Shown: in pieces, positions 7,482-15,359 of the stretch | Numbering within the stretch: the stretch's first letter is position 1 | How the letters are laid out: every line of letters starts with the position of its first letter | Source of the DNA: an uncultured Planctomycetales bacterium | GTDB lineage: Bacteria > Planctomycetota > Planctomycetia > Pirellulales > S012-138 | DNA length: 16,212 nt | NCBI GenBank assembly: GCA_937982665.1 | Contig: CALJLD010000265.1 | Span: 1 to 16,212, forward strand | Direction: 5' to 3' | Position numbers and translations under genes: made by a program | Notes under the pieces: model-generated | Told to the model about the DNA's origin: nothing | The model's input: the letters and a program-made list of their open reading frames with translations, nothing else | The model's database searches: none

Positions 7482-10400
7482 CTACTTGTGACCCAACTCT
7501 TCGCGCCAGGTTTGATAGTCTTCGCGCTGTTGGATCGACGTTAGGTGCGGATCTTCATCGAGTTCTTCGAGGGAATCCGAGGAATCAAACACTCCGGCGG
7601 ATTGTGCTTTGCGAAGCATCTCCATGCACTTTGGGGCGAATTCTTCGCTCCGATCGGGTGATTTCTCCATCGCCTGCGAATAGACGCGCGCGGAAACCAG
7701 CAAGCTTTCGCCGTCGGGGTCTTCGCCAGCCTGCAGCGTTTCAATCTTGCCGATCGCCTCGTCCAGCTTGCCGAGTTGCACCAGGCACAAAGCGGTGCGG
7801 GCTTGTGTCCAGAGACTGCGTGAATCGGGCGCAAGATTCTGAGACTCTTCCCAATCGGCCAGCGCTTCGTCAAACCGTTCCATGTTTTGGAGCAATTGAG
7901 CCCGGGCGGAAGTGCTGTTGAAGAGCCAGGTGTTCCGCACAGTCGAGCCTTCAGGCATGCGGTCCAAAGCCTGTTGCATGGTTGCCAAGGCTTTGGCGTA
8001 CCATTCCAGCGCTTGTTCGTTGTCGCCCAACTTAGCGGTAAGCTCGGCGACATTGCCAGCGTCCGCGCCTTGCCGCAACAAATGCTCGGGAGCTTCCGGA
8101 TATTTGTCCGCAAGAAACGAGTTGTGTTCCCAGCACTTGAGGATGCATTCTTTGGCCTGCTTGAACTCCTCTTGCCGCGCCAGCAGGCTGCCCAAGTTGC
8201 CGTAGGAGTTGCCCAACTCGCGACGATACTCGGCAATGTCGGGGTGATTCTCAACGAGCGGCTCTTGCAAAGCGATCGCATCGCGGAAGCCGGCCTCGGA
8301 CGCCTCCAGGTTGTCGTTCCGCAATTCCATGTATGCACGGTTGTTAAATGTGGAGGCCAGGTCGCGAACGTATGTCGGCGACTTCGGATAGCGGAGCGAA
8401 AGGTTGCGTTTGACGTCAATCGCCTCTTGGTACATCGCGCGGGCGTCATCGAAGAAGTTTCGATTCGCCAGCTCGTCCGCCAGGCTGCTGATGGTTCTGC
8501 CCAAGTATTTTTGATATTCAGGGATGGCCGGATATTCGCGGACGAGTTTTTCCTGAATTTCGCGGCCTCGATCGTAATAGGTTCGAGCCGTTTCCCAATC
8601 GTCGCCGCGAGCAATGATCTCGCCCAAGTTGACAAAGCTGTTGGACAGCCTGCGTTCGTGGCCATGCTCTTGCGGGAAGTCCGCCACCAACGCTTCCAGC
8701 ACTTCGATGCTGCGTTTGTATTCGTCCGCGGCTGCTTCAACCAACTCCATCTCGCCCAGCAGTAAGGCCAAGTTGTATTGAGCATTCCCCAACCTCACGC
8801 GAGCCGTTTCATCCGGATCGGGAATGGACTTCAACAATTCAATCGCCGTGCGATACCCTGCTTCGGCTTCTTTGCGCTGAGCACGGTCAGCGAGCGAATT
8901 TGCCACGTGAACCCGCGAATAAGCCAGGTCACTTATGTACGCCGGATTGTCTGGATGTGTTTCGTGAATTGCGGTCAGCAGTGCGACAGCGTTACGGTAG
9001 TTCGCTTCAGCATCCGTACGGTTGACCTGGAGGTCACAAACCCAGCCCAAGGAGTCATGTGACTTTGCGAGTTCACTGACGTAGGGACTGTGCTTGGGGA
9101 ATTCTTCGACGAGCGACTCCCACAGCGCGATGGCTCGCTTGTAGGCTTCGGCCGCGCCGTCAAGTTCGCCGAGTTGGCCGCGAATCGTTCCCATGCGAAC
9201 GTGCGCCAAAGCGACCTCGCGACGGTCTTCAGGATTCTCGCCAGGATCGTTCGCAAATTCTTCGTACAACTCCAGCGTCCGGGTTAACAACGCTCGATGC
9301 CGGTCCGTCAATTGAGGCTGTTGAGCCAGCAATGTGGCAATCGCCTCGGAACTGACTTCGTCCAAGGCAGCGCGGAGTTTCGCGCGGGCCGCTTTGGCTC
9401 GGTTCTCACCCGCGGCGGCATCGCGTTTCGCTTCGTTGGCGTTGGCCCAACCCCAGGTGGTGCCCACAATTCCGCCGACCAACAACAGGGCGCACATTGC
9501 CGCGGTTGCCACGGCCGCACGGTGCCGCGTGAGAAACTTCCTCGCACGGTAGCTGACCTTGGGGGGGCCGGCCAGCACAGGTTCATTCGCCAAATACCGG
9601 GCAACGTCCGCCGCCAAACCGACGGCCGTGTCGTAGCGACGATGTCTTTCCTTAGCCAGGCACTTCATCACAATCCAGTCAAGCTCGCCGGTCAGCAACG
9701 ATTGCAGCCGCTTTGGTTCCAGCTTGCGATTGGCCGCGATGGTGGGGAGTGCTTCCGAAGTGGAAATCCGCGTACTGGGCCGCGCTGGCTCCACCTCGCG
9801 AATCATTCGCAGCATTTCTGTGAACTCCGCGCTGCGAAGCTCCTCGGCTGTGAATGGAGGGCTGCCTGTTAATAGCTCATACAACAGGACGCCCAAGGAG
9901 TAGATATCGGCGCGAGTATCGATATCCATGTTGTTGAGTTCGGCCTGCTCCGGAGCCATGTATTCCAACGTGCCCACGATGCTGCCGATTTCGGTCTGCA
10001 TCGTAAGCTCCGTCAATTTCCGATGGGTCACCTTAGCCACGCCAAAGTCGATCACTTTTGGCACCGGCCTGCCGTCATACATGGCAACCAGCACGTTGGA
10101 TGGCTTCAAGTCCCGGTGTATGACTCCCTTTTGATGCGCGTGTTGCACAGCCTGGCAGACCGGAATGAACAGTTCCATCCGTTGCCGGGGTGAGAGCTGC
10201 TGTTGATCACAAAAGCGCGTGATGGGAACACCTTGAACGTACTCCATAACAAAGTAGGGCCGCCCTGCGTTGGATGCACCGGCGTCCAGCACCTTGGCGA
10301 TATGCGGATGGTCCATCATCGCCAACGCCTGCCGCTCTTGCTCGAAGCGGGCGGTGAAGGTTGTGGAATCCATACCCACTTTGATGATCTTCAGCGCAAC

Positions 10401-10775
10401 ACGCCGCTTGACGGGTTGCTCCTGCTCGGCGAGGTAGATGGTGCCCATTCCGCCTTCGCCCAATAACTGGAGCAGCTTATACGGCCCAATCCAAGTTCCG
10501 ACGAGCGCTTTGGGGTCCACCTGGAATTGTGCTTCGCCGCCGGTATCGGTCTGCTTTGCACTGTCGATGGTCTCCGCGTCAGCCGGCGATTCGATTCGGC
10601 CAGCTGGCGAATCCAGAAAACCTTGCGCTCGCGGCAGCGCGGACAACAGCCGGTCAACTTGCTGACGCAGCCCAATGTCCGTTGCACAGGCATCATTCAA
10701 ATAGCTCTCGCGGGCGCCCGCCTCAGTAATCTCCAAAGCGCCCAGAAAGATCTCTTCCACACGTGCGTGATTCAT
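7482..10775 (-). CDS. Membrane-anchored Ser/Thr protein kinase with large TPR sensor region
   Basis: 1097 residues. An N-terminal segment (1-60) of the type MNHARVEEIFLGALE, common before planctomycete kinases, precedes a complete Hanks-type kinase domain at about 97-400. The glycine loop is GEGGMG at 106-111, with Lys129 in VALKI and Glu145 or Glu147 as the helix-C glutamate. The catalytic loop is HRDLKPSN with Asp222, DFG is at 243-245, and the APE motif is MAPEQA at 273-278. All catalytic residues are present, so it should be active. A single membrane helix at about 420-442 follows a basic stretch. Residues 450-1060 are helical repeats, many with clear TPR signatures such as GQLGELDGAAEAYKRAIALWE and NLGEIIARGDDWETARTYYDRG. 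Kinase inside and TPR array outside is the usual reading of this layout. The ATG has GAGG 7 nt upstream. An ECF sigma factor lies upstream on the same strand, the usual partner family, but 648 nt away. The phosphorylation target is unknown. Confidence 0.95.
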   Translation of the reverse strand: MNHARVEEIFLGALEITEAGARESYLNDACATDIGLRQQVDRLLSALPRAQGFLDSPAGRIESPADAETIDSAKQTDTGGEAQFQVDPKALVGTWIGPYKLLQLLGEGGMGTIYLAEQEQPVKRRVALKIIKVGMDSTTFTARFEQERQALAMMDHPHIAKVLDAGASNAGRPYFVMEYVQGVPITRFCDQQQLSPRQRMELFIPVCQAVQHAHQKGVIHRDLKPSNVLVAMYDGRPVPKVIDFGVAKVTHRKLTELTMQTEIGSIVGTLEYMAPEQAELNNMDIDTRADIYSLGVLLYELLTGSPPFTAEELRSAEFTEMLRMIREVEPARPSTRISTSEALPTIAANRKLEPKRLQSLLTGELDWIVMKCLAKERHRRYDTAVGLAADVARYLANEPVLAGPPKVSYRARKFLTRHRAAVATAAMCALLLVGGIVGTTWGWANANEAKRDAAAGENRAKAARAKLRAALDEVSSEAIATLLAQQPQLTDRHRALLTRTLELYEEFANDPGENPEDRREVALAHVRMGTIRGQLGELDGAAEAYKRAIALWESLVEEFPKHSPYVSELAKSHDSLGWVCDLQVNRTDAEANYRNAVALLTAIHETHPDNPAYISDLAYSRVHVANSLADRAQRKEAEAGYRTAIELLKSIPDPDETARVRLGNAQYNLALLLGEMELVEAAADEYKRSIEVLEALVADFPQEHGHERRLSNSFVNLGEIIARGDDWETARTYYDRGREIQEKLVREYPAIPEYQKYLGRTISSLADELANRNFFDDARAMYQEAIDVKRNLSLRYPKSPTYVRDLASTFNNRAYMELRNDNLEASEAGFRDAIALQEPLVENHPDIAEYRRELGNSYGNLGSLLARQEEFKQAKECILKCWEHNSFLADKYPEAPEHLLRQGADAGNVAELTAKLGDNEQALEWYAKALATMQQALDRMPEGSTVRNTWLFNSTSARAQLLQNMERFDEALADWEESQNLAPDSRSLWTQARTALCLVQLGKLDEAIGKIETLQAGEDPDGESLLVSARVYSQAMEKSPDRSEEFAPKCMEMLRKAQSAGVFDSSDSLEELDEDPHLTSIQQREDYQTWREELGHK

Positions 10776-10809
10776 CGCCCTGCCTCGTCCAATCCTTGCT
10801 TTGCTTGAA

Positions 10810-10829
10810 ACCCCTCACTTGGTGGGGGT
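10810..10829 (-). promoter_or_regulatory. Leader hairpin just upstream of the kinase start
   Basis: ACCCC-CAC pairs with GTG-GGGGT (8 bp, one bulged base at 10815, 3-nt loop), 34-54 nt before the kinase ATG. In the - strand transcript it is followed by UUUCAAGC. It could be an mRNA leader structure or a weak terminator; the T-run is too short to decide. Confidence 0.35.
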
Positions 10830-11074
10830 GCGGTCTACTTCGTCGGAAATACGCCCCATTTATCTATGCGAGATTCGGCCCGGGACCCCTTCGCGAAAAA
10901 AGTGCGATTTGAACAAACTGCATGGTGAGCCAGCCGCTCGCTGTCTTTGATTTGGCGAAAGAAACAATCTGGGCGAAACACAACACGATCCAACGGCACG
11001 CACATTGTGGAACGCGAGCCGAATGCGTGAAGGGCGAAGCGCCGTGCCCTGGACCGTGGCCCAACAAGCATGAC

Positions 11075-11095
11075 GCATTCCGCATTCTGCATTCC
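11075..11095. repeat. Three tandem copies of a 7-nt unit (GCATTCY)
   Basis: The units read GCATTCC, GCATTCT, GCATTCC directly in a row, with a further partial unit-like GCAT at 11068-11071. The stretch is non-coding as far as I can tell. It may be one member of a simple dispersed intergenic repeat. Confidence 0.75.
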
Positions 11096-11423
11096 GTAGC
11101 CTTGATTCGATTGCCAAAGATCGTGAAGGCAATCTCCAGCAAATACTGCGCACCGGGCAAGGCGCGTTTTAAGAAAATTGATTTTTGAGATGAGCGAGCA
11201 TCACCCAACATCCTGGGGTTCTACCCACGGAGCGAATTTTGCGTATTCCAGGGGACGCTCGTTGGGCATGATAAGCAGGATTTTCAGTCGGTTTGGCGAC
11301 CGATCTGCGCGCCCAAAACTATGACGTTGGAATGACAATTGAAGCCGAGCGGGTTTTTGGCGTTGACCGATGATATTTTTTTTGCGGGCGAAGCGAGCCA
11401 CGCACACCTGAAATAACGGATCG

Positions 11424-11984
11424 CTAGTCTTTGTCCGCCAGCGCCGCGTAGAGCCACGTTCGCGCGAACACCCATTGTCGCTCAACTGTGGAGACCGAGA
11501 GTTCGAGAGCTTCCGCGATCTCTGACATGGTCAAGCCCGCAAAATATCGCAGCTTGACCACTTCCGCACTGCGAGGGCTTTTGGCTTCCAATTGGGAGAT
11601 TGCTTCGTCCAACTCCAGCAAGTCAATCGTGCGGCCTTCCACGATTTGCATCTGCGGCTCACCCAACTCGACTCTTTGATGGGCGCCGCCATGGCGTTGA
11701 GCTGCGCGACGGCGGGCGTTGTCGATGAGAATGCGGCGCATGGCTTCGCCAGCTGCAGCGAGAAAATGACGACGATTGTCCCATTGATTCGGTGACTTGC
11801 CGGCGGAGAGCCGCAGATAGGCCTCGTGGACAAGTGCGGTTGGCTGCAACGTTTGGCCAGGGCGTTCTTGCGCGAGCTTTGCCGCCGCCAGTTTGCGCAA
11901 CTCTTCATACACCAAAGGCAACAACTCGCTGCCGTGTTGCGGATCGGCAGGTGTTTGACCGGGCGACTTGCGTGGAACGGCCAC
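11424..11984 (-). CDS. ECF-family RNA polymerase sigma factor (TIGR02999-like)
   Basis: 186 residues from a GTG at 11984. It directs RNA polymerase to a dedicated promoter set. Region 2 reads LLPLVYEELRKLAAAKLAQE, then PGQTLQPTALVHEAYLRL and the HFLAAAGEAMRRILIDNARR helix typical of the TIGR02999 group. Region 4 reads AEVVKLRYFAGLTMSEIAEALELSVSTVERQW, a helix-turn-helix for the -35 element. The open frame extends to an ATG at 12218, but the upstream part has no family similarity and contains the lipoprotein gene's terminator at 12105-12135. The GTG is the only usual start codon I find between the two, and it gives the usual family length. No Shine-Dalgarno is seen there. No anti-sigma factor is adjacent. 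The kinase downstream on the same strand is the likely signalling partner. Function is firm and the exact start is less so. Confidence 0.93.
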   Translation of the reverse strand: MAVPRKSPGQTPADPQHGSELLPLVYEELRKLAAAKLAQERPGQTLQPTALVHEAYLRLSAGKSPNQWDNRRHFLAAAGEAMRRILIDNARRRAAQRHGGAHQRVELGEPQMQIVEGRTIDLLELDEAISQLEAKSPRSAEVVKLRYFAGLTMSEIAEALELSVSTVERQWVFARTWLYAALADKD

Positions 11985-12104
11985 AAGCGCAACTTGGATG
12001 GCGGAAGTAAAGCGTAAGAGGTTGACTTCCCAGTTTAGCGTGCCGCGGCGGCGCGGAAAGGAAATTGACCGGTTGGCTCGGTTGCCCCATCCTCGTATCG
12101 AACG

Positions 12105-12135
12105 AAAAAGCCCTGCGAGTGCTAACCCGCAGGGC
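12105..12135 (-). terminator. Strong intrinsic terminator after the lipoprotein gene
   Basis: An 8-bp perfect GC-rich stem, GCCCTGCG (12110-12117) with CGCAGGGC (12128-12135), has a 10-nt loop and is followed on the - strand by TTTTT. It lies about 100 nt past the lipoprotein stop and about 120 nt before the proposed sigma factor start, so it separates the two transcription units. Confidence 0.85.
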
Positions 12136-12236
12136 CCTGCGTTGGTAGACAGTTTAGTACCGTCTAGCCAAGGGTTTGGAGCTTCAATTGTCTGTTCCAC
12201 GCATGGCGGCAGTTCCATGCTTGGAATAAGGCTCGC

Positions 12237-12701
12237 CTAGTTTCCGTCGCCATCATCGTCAGGAGCTTCAATCGTCAGCGGAATCTCAACGTCAACAGAC
12301 ACACCGGATTCTGGAGTTCCTCGAACAACAATCTTGTGGGCTCCCACCGTGGCAGTGGCGTCCACAGCGACTCGAACCTTAAGTTCATCAGAGCCTGTGG
12401 CAATCACTTGAGTGTTTGGCGTAACCGTCACTCCATCCGGTGGAGTGATGTCGATTGTCACGCTTTCCGTAAAAATGTCGCCACGATTCAAGGCGATAGT
12501 GATCTCTTCCTCAGCACCTTGAGCGAGAGTCATGGCGTTGGGAACCTTGACGGAGAACGTATTCTCTTCATTGGTTTCGTTGACATCTGTTCCGCCGCCA
12601 GGGTTCGTGGCTACGCCAGGTCCGCCCTTTTCACTTTCTTTCTCGCAACCGGCAAGGCATAAGCCGATGAGCGCCGTCGTGACAGCAAATGTGCGTAACA
12701 T
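12237..12701 (-). CDS. Small secreted lipoprotein with one beta-sandwich domain
   Basis: 154 residues. The N terminus is a lipoprotein signal peptide: Arg3, a hydrophobic core (FAVTTALIGLCLAG) and lipobox L16-A17-G18-C19, so Cys19 should be lipidated. A flexible Gly/Glu/Asn-rich linker follows at about 20-47. Residues 48-145 alternate short hydrophobic strands and turns (FSVKVP, EEEITIAL, ESVTIDITPPDGVTV, ELKVRVAVDATATVGAHKIVV). This resembles an immunoglobulin-like or NEW3-type beta sandwich as in secreted planctomycete proteins. The tail DDDGDGN is very acidic and could bind calcium, though it is too short for a dockerin. A clear AAGGAG lies 6 nt before the ATG. It sits just upstream of the sigma-kinase pair on the same strand, but a strong terminator separates them. 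Cell-envelope location is well supported and its partner or ligand is unknown. Confidence 0.85.
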   Translation of the reverse strand: MLRTFAVTTALIGLCLAGCEKESEKGGPGVATNPGGGTDVNETNEENTFSVKVPNAMTLAQGAEEEITIALNRGDIFTESVTIDITPPDGVTVTPNTQVIATGSDELKVRVAVDATATVGAHKIVVRGTPESGVSVDVEIPLTIEAPDDDGDGN

Positions 12702-13086
12702 TTTCTTCTCCTTCAGTTATGTGTTTGCTGAAAATTTAGTGGAGCATGTGTGTTGCGTTTTCTTGAACAGCAATTCGCCACTTTCGCAATCGGCGTGCCG
12801 TAATCCGGAATTTGATTTCCGTCTGCCCAAGCAAATCGTGGCACTTGGCGTAAAGCCGTATAAGCAAGGGGCTTCGAGTGTTTCGTCCGCCCCGTGCGCA
12901 GAGAATGACGCGAGAATGACATTGAGCAATGATCAACCACGGCGGCTTTCGCGCGGCCAGGGCCCTGCTTCCGCCGACTTCCGCGCTCAGGCGCATAATA
13001 GGGCTTCTGGGAACAGCCCCATCGCCTGACAATCAACCAAATGCCGTGCAGGACAGACCCCTCTCTCGACTCACGAGGATCAACAC
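12702..13086. promoter_or_regulatory. Divergent intergenic region between lipoprotein and flavodoxin genes
   Basis: This 385-nt stretch must hold the promoters of both divergent genes. I see no clear -35/-10 pair. The one ordered element is a direct repeat GAGAATGAC at 12901-12909 and 12912-12920, spaced 11 nt, about one helical turn, which could be a regulator site. Frames on both strands stay open here by chance and are not supported as genes. Confidence 0.45.
12708..12713 (-). promoter_or_regulatory. Ribosome binding site of the lipoprotein gene
   Basis: A consensus AAGGAG lies 6 nt before the ATG at 12701, the best Shine-Dalgarno match in the window. Confidence 0.8.
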
Positions 13087-13839
13087 GTGGCCAAAAAACT
13101 TTCCAAAACGCAGCAAGAACTTTGCGATTCGCATTCTTGGGACTTCAGCAAACTGAGCGCGCTGTTTCTTAACTGCACGCTGAAGAAGTCACCGGAGCGA
13201 TCTCACACGGCCGGACTGATGGAGATTTCTCAGGCGATCATGGAGCGCAACGGTGTCGCCGTCGAATCTTTGCGGCCTGTCGATTTCGAGATTCCGCCAG
13301 GCGTTTATCCAGACATGACAGAACACGGTTGGGATAAAGACGACTGGCCGGAGATTCAACAGAAAGTCATGAACGCGGATATCCTCGTCATTGGCTCATC
13401 GATCTGGTTGGGCGAGAAGACTTCGGTTTGCACGAAAGTCATCGAACGCCTGTACGGCTACTCCGGACAACTCAACCCGGAAGGACAATACGCCTATTAC
13501 GGTCGTGTTGGAGGTTGCCTGATCACCGGCAATGAAGATGGCATCAAACACTGCTCGATGAACATCCTCTATTCGTTGCAGCACATTGGCTACGTGATTC
13601 CGCCGCAAGCGGACGCCGGCTGGATTGGTGAAGCCGGACCTGGACCGTCCTATCTGGACGAAGGTTCCGGCGGTCCGGAAAACGACTTCACCAACCGCAA
13701 CACAACGTTCATGACGTGGAACTTGCTCCACATGGCACGGGTGCTCAAGGAACAAGGCGGGATGCCGGTGCATGGCAACCAACGCTCCAAATGGGACGCC
13801 GGCTGCCGCTTTGATTTCGAGAACCCGGAGCACCGATAG
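13087..13839 (+). CDS. Flavodoxin-fold NAD(P)H-dependent FMN reductase-like protein
   Basis: 250 residues from a GTG with GAGG 8 nt upstream. The core is a flavodoxin-like fold. ALFLNCTLKKSPERSHT at 25-41 is strand 1 plus the FMN-phosphate loop. DILVIGSSIWLGEKTS at 98-113 is the strand-3 and flavin loop region, and VGGCLITGNEDGIKHC at 141-156 is the strand-4 and isoalloxazine loop. It should bind FMN and pass electrons from NAD(P)H to a quinone, nitro, azo or iron substrate; which one cannot be told. About 20 residues precede strand 1. After residue 175 an unusual Gly/Pro/Asp-rich segment (ADAGWIGEAGPGPSYLDEG) is followed by a helix (TTFMTWNLLHMARVLKEQGG), in keeping with flavodoxin-family oxidoreductases rather than short flavodoxins. 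It is a separate unit, 280 nt ahead of the next gene. No partner enzyme is adjacent. Confidence 0.88.
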   Translation: MAKKLSKTQQELCDSHSWDFSKLSALFLNCTLKKSPERSHTAGLMEISQAIMERNGVAVESLRPVDFEIPPGVYPDMTEHGWDKDDWPEIQQKVMNADILVIGSSIWLGEKTSVCTKVIERLYGYSGQLNPEGQYAYYGRVGGCLITGNEDGIKHCSMNILYSLQHIGYVIPPQADAGWIGEAGPGPSYLDEGSGGPENDFTNRNTTFMTWNLLHMARVLKEQGGMPVHGNQRSKWDAGCRFDFENPEHR

Positions 13840-14107
13840 CAACGTTGGAATTGCAGCTCCAAACGAGATTTCGTTGATACCGTCGCTGTCACCTCGGCAG
13901 AACGATCAACGTCGTGAGCGCCATCGCACGGCCACAATGTTGCCATTCTTGCGAAGCAACTCATCAAGCGGGAATCCAGCCAGCAGCGGTGCGTATGTTG
14001 ATTCCGCACTCGTACGGATGCGAAGAAAGCAGCTCTTGGAAGTCGCCTAGCAGTGTGGGAATCGTTTTGCTACAGTCCCGCCGCTTTTCCCAAAATCAAT
14101 GTTGAAC

Positions 14108-14113
14108 GAGGGG
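14108..14113 (+). promoter_or_regulatory. Ribosome binding site deciding the SPOR-like gene start
   Basis: GAGGGG ends 6 nt before the ATG at 14120 and lies inside the frame of the alternative upstream ATG at 14099, so it supports 14120. Confidence 0.75.
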
Positions 14114-14119
14114 AGTTCT

Positions 14120-15325
14120 ATGCGCCGGACATCCATTTTGAGCACTTGGGTCTTGATGACTGCCGTCGTTGCAGGCATCGCCGCGTCCACATCCGCGGGA
14201 CCGTTGCGGAACTTGTTTCGCCGCATCGACGCTGACCCCAAGAAAGAATACTTGCTGCAGCCGGACAACGGTCCGTGGATGATCATGGCCGCCACCTTCG
14301 CCGGAGAAGGCGCCTATGATCAAGCCCGCGAGCTTGTGTTTGAACTGCGCTCCAAATACAAGCTGGAAGCCTATCAGTACCGGATGCGGTTTGACTTTGA
14401 CAAAGGCGGCGCATTGGGTCTGGAAGTGGACCGCAACGGAATTCCGGCAGGCCAGGCGCGGCGCGTTGACCGGTATGGTAATCCTCTCAAGATGCAAACG
14501 CTGCGCGATGAAACAGAAGAGTGGGCCGTTGTTGTCGGCAATTACCAAAGTCTTGATCAGGCCGACGCTCAACGCGATCTCTATACGATTAAGGATGCGG
14601 AACCCGCGGCGTTGGATATCGTCAAGATTCGTGAATCCGGCAAGCACCGGACTTACCAGGTGCTGGCCGGTTTCCGCTTAATGTCCAAGTACAACGCTCA
14701 AAAAGAACTCGACTCGATGCAGCGCAAGCTGACGCAACTCTCCGGCGATCCGGACATTCGGATTCGCAGCGAGACACAACAATGGGGCCCTATGGGCAGC
14801 GCATTCCTCACGCGCAATCCCCTGCGTCCGGACGATACCAACAGCGCCAACACCGTCGACAAGTTCGTTTATGAAATGAACAAGGATGTCGAGTACGGGC
14901 TGTTGAAGAACTCAGGTAAGTACACGGTCAAGGTCGCCACATTTGTGGGTGGCACGATCGTCGACCAAAAGAAAATTGATGACTATTTGCGCGGCGTCGA
15001 TCAGGACGTCACCAGCCGATTGGAACAAGCGGCCATCAAAGCGCACCAACTGACTGTGGCGCTGCGAGCCAAAGGCGTTGAAGCCTATGAATTCCACGAC
15101 CGCAAGGCCAGCATTGTCTGTGTCGGCAACTTCAATGACCTGGGAATGCAACTTCCCGATGGCCGTATTCAGATTTCGCAGGCCATTGAAAACACGGTCA
15201 ATATGTTTGTTCCCCAGGCTAACGGTCAGCCACAAACCTTGATTGGCATTCCGTTTGACGTCACGCCAACTGTCGTGCATGTGCCGCGGCGGTCGATCGG
15301 TTCGGACTATGACACAACCTGGTAG
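14120..15325 (+). CDS. Secreted protein with SPOR-like repeated segments
   Basis: 401 residues. The first 27 (MRRTSILSTW then a hydrophobic core to ASTSA-G) form a Sec signal peptide with likely cleavage after an Ala near 24-26, so the protein is exported. Three segments share a beta strand of the form W/Y-x-V/I-x-x-A/G-x-F/Y: PWMIMAATF at 52-60, WAVVVGNY at 135-142 and YTVKVATFV at 268-276. A fourth, TYQVLAGF, is at 178-185. Several are followed by a helix with Ala and paired charges (DQARELVFELRSKYKLEAYQ, NAQKELDSMQRKL, AIKAHQLTVALRAKGVEAYEF). That is the pattern of SPOR-like domains, which in other bacteria bind glycan strands stripped of peptide. An earlier in-frame ATG at 14099 exists, but 14120 has GAGGGG 6 nt upstream and begins the signal peptide properly. 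It ends in a strong terminator. I recall similar proteins only from planctomycetes; the biochemical role is not established. Confidence 0.75.
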   Translation: MRRTSILSTWVLMTAVVAGIAASTSAGPLRNLFRRIDADPKKEYLLQPDNGPWMIMAATFAGEGAYDQARELVFELRSKYKLEAYQYRMRFDFDKGGALGLEVDRNGIPAGQARRVDRYGNPLKMQTLRDETEEWAVVVGNYQSLDQADAQRDLYTIKDAEPAALDIVKIRESGKHRTYQVLAGFRLMSKYNAQKELDSMQRKLTQLSGDPDIRIRSETQQWGPMGSAFLTRNPLRPDDTNSANTVDKFVYEMNKDVEYGLLKNSGKYTVKVATFVGGTIVDQKKIDDYLRGVDQDVTSRLEQAAIKAHQLTVALRAKGVEAYEFHDRKASIVCVGNFNDLGMQLPDGRIQISQAIENTVNMFVPQANGQPQTLIGIPFDVTPTVVHVPRRSIGSDYDTTW

Positions 15326-15359
15326 CAAAAAAGCCAATTGGCGAACGCCCATAAACGCG

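Larger units (their letters stand above)
10776..11423. other. 648-nt gap between sigma factor and kinase genes
   Basis: I find no convincing gene here. Several frames stay open for 80-115 codons on both strands, but they overlap each other, have low-complexity or basic compositions, and match no family I recognise. The stretch holds the 7-nt tandem repeat at 11075-11095, the hairpin at 10810-10829 near the kinase start, and an 8-T tract on the + strand just after 11370. The length is unusual between genes of a sigma-kinase pair and leaves room for a promoter, a leader or an untranslated RNA. Confidence 0.6.

Noticed and set aside
7887..8765. A 292-codon + strand frame opposite the TPR half of the kinase.
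   Set aside because: It is a long antisense shadow of GC-rich TPR codons, with no recognisable domain or ribosome binding site.
10864..11211. Open frames of 80-115 codons on both strands in the gap between sigma and kinase.
   Set aside because: They overlap each other, show no recognisable family, have biased compositions and partly translate the 7-nt repeat.
11905..12090. A - strand frame next to the sigma factor start contains STQVARS, resembling the TQ-L start of related ECF factors, suggesting a frameshift in the sigma N terminus.
   Set aside because: The similarity is only a few residues, no good start codon leads into it, and the GTG start at 11984 already gives the normal length.
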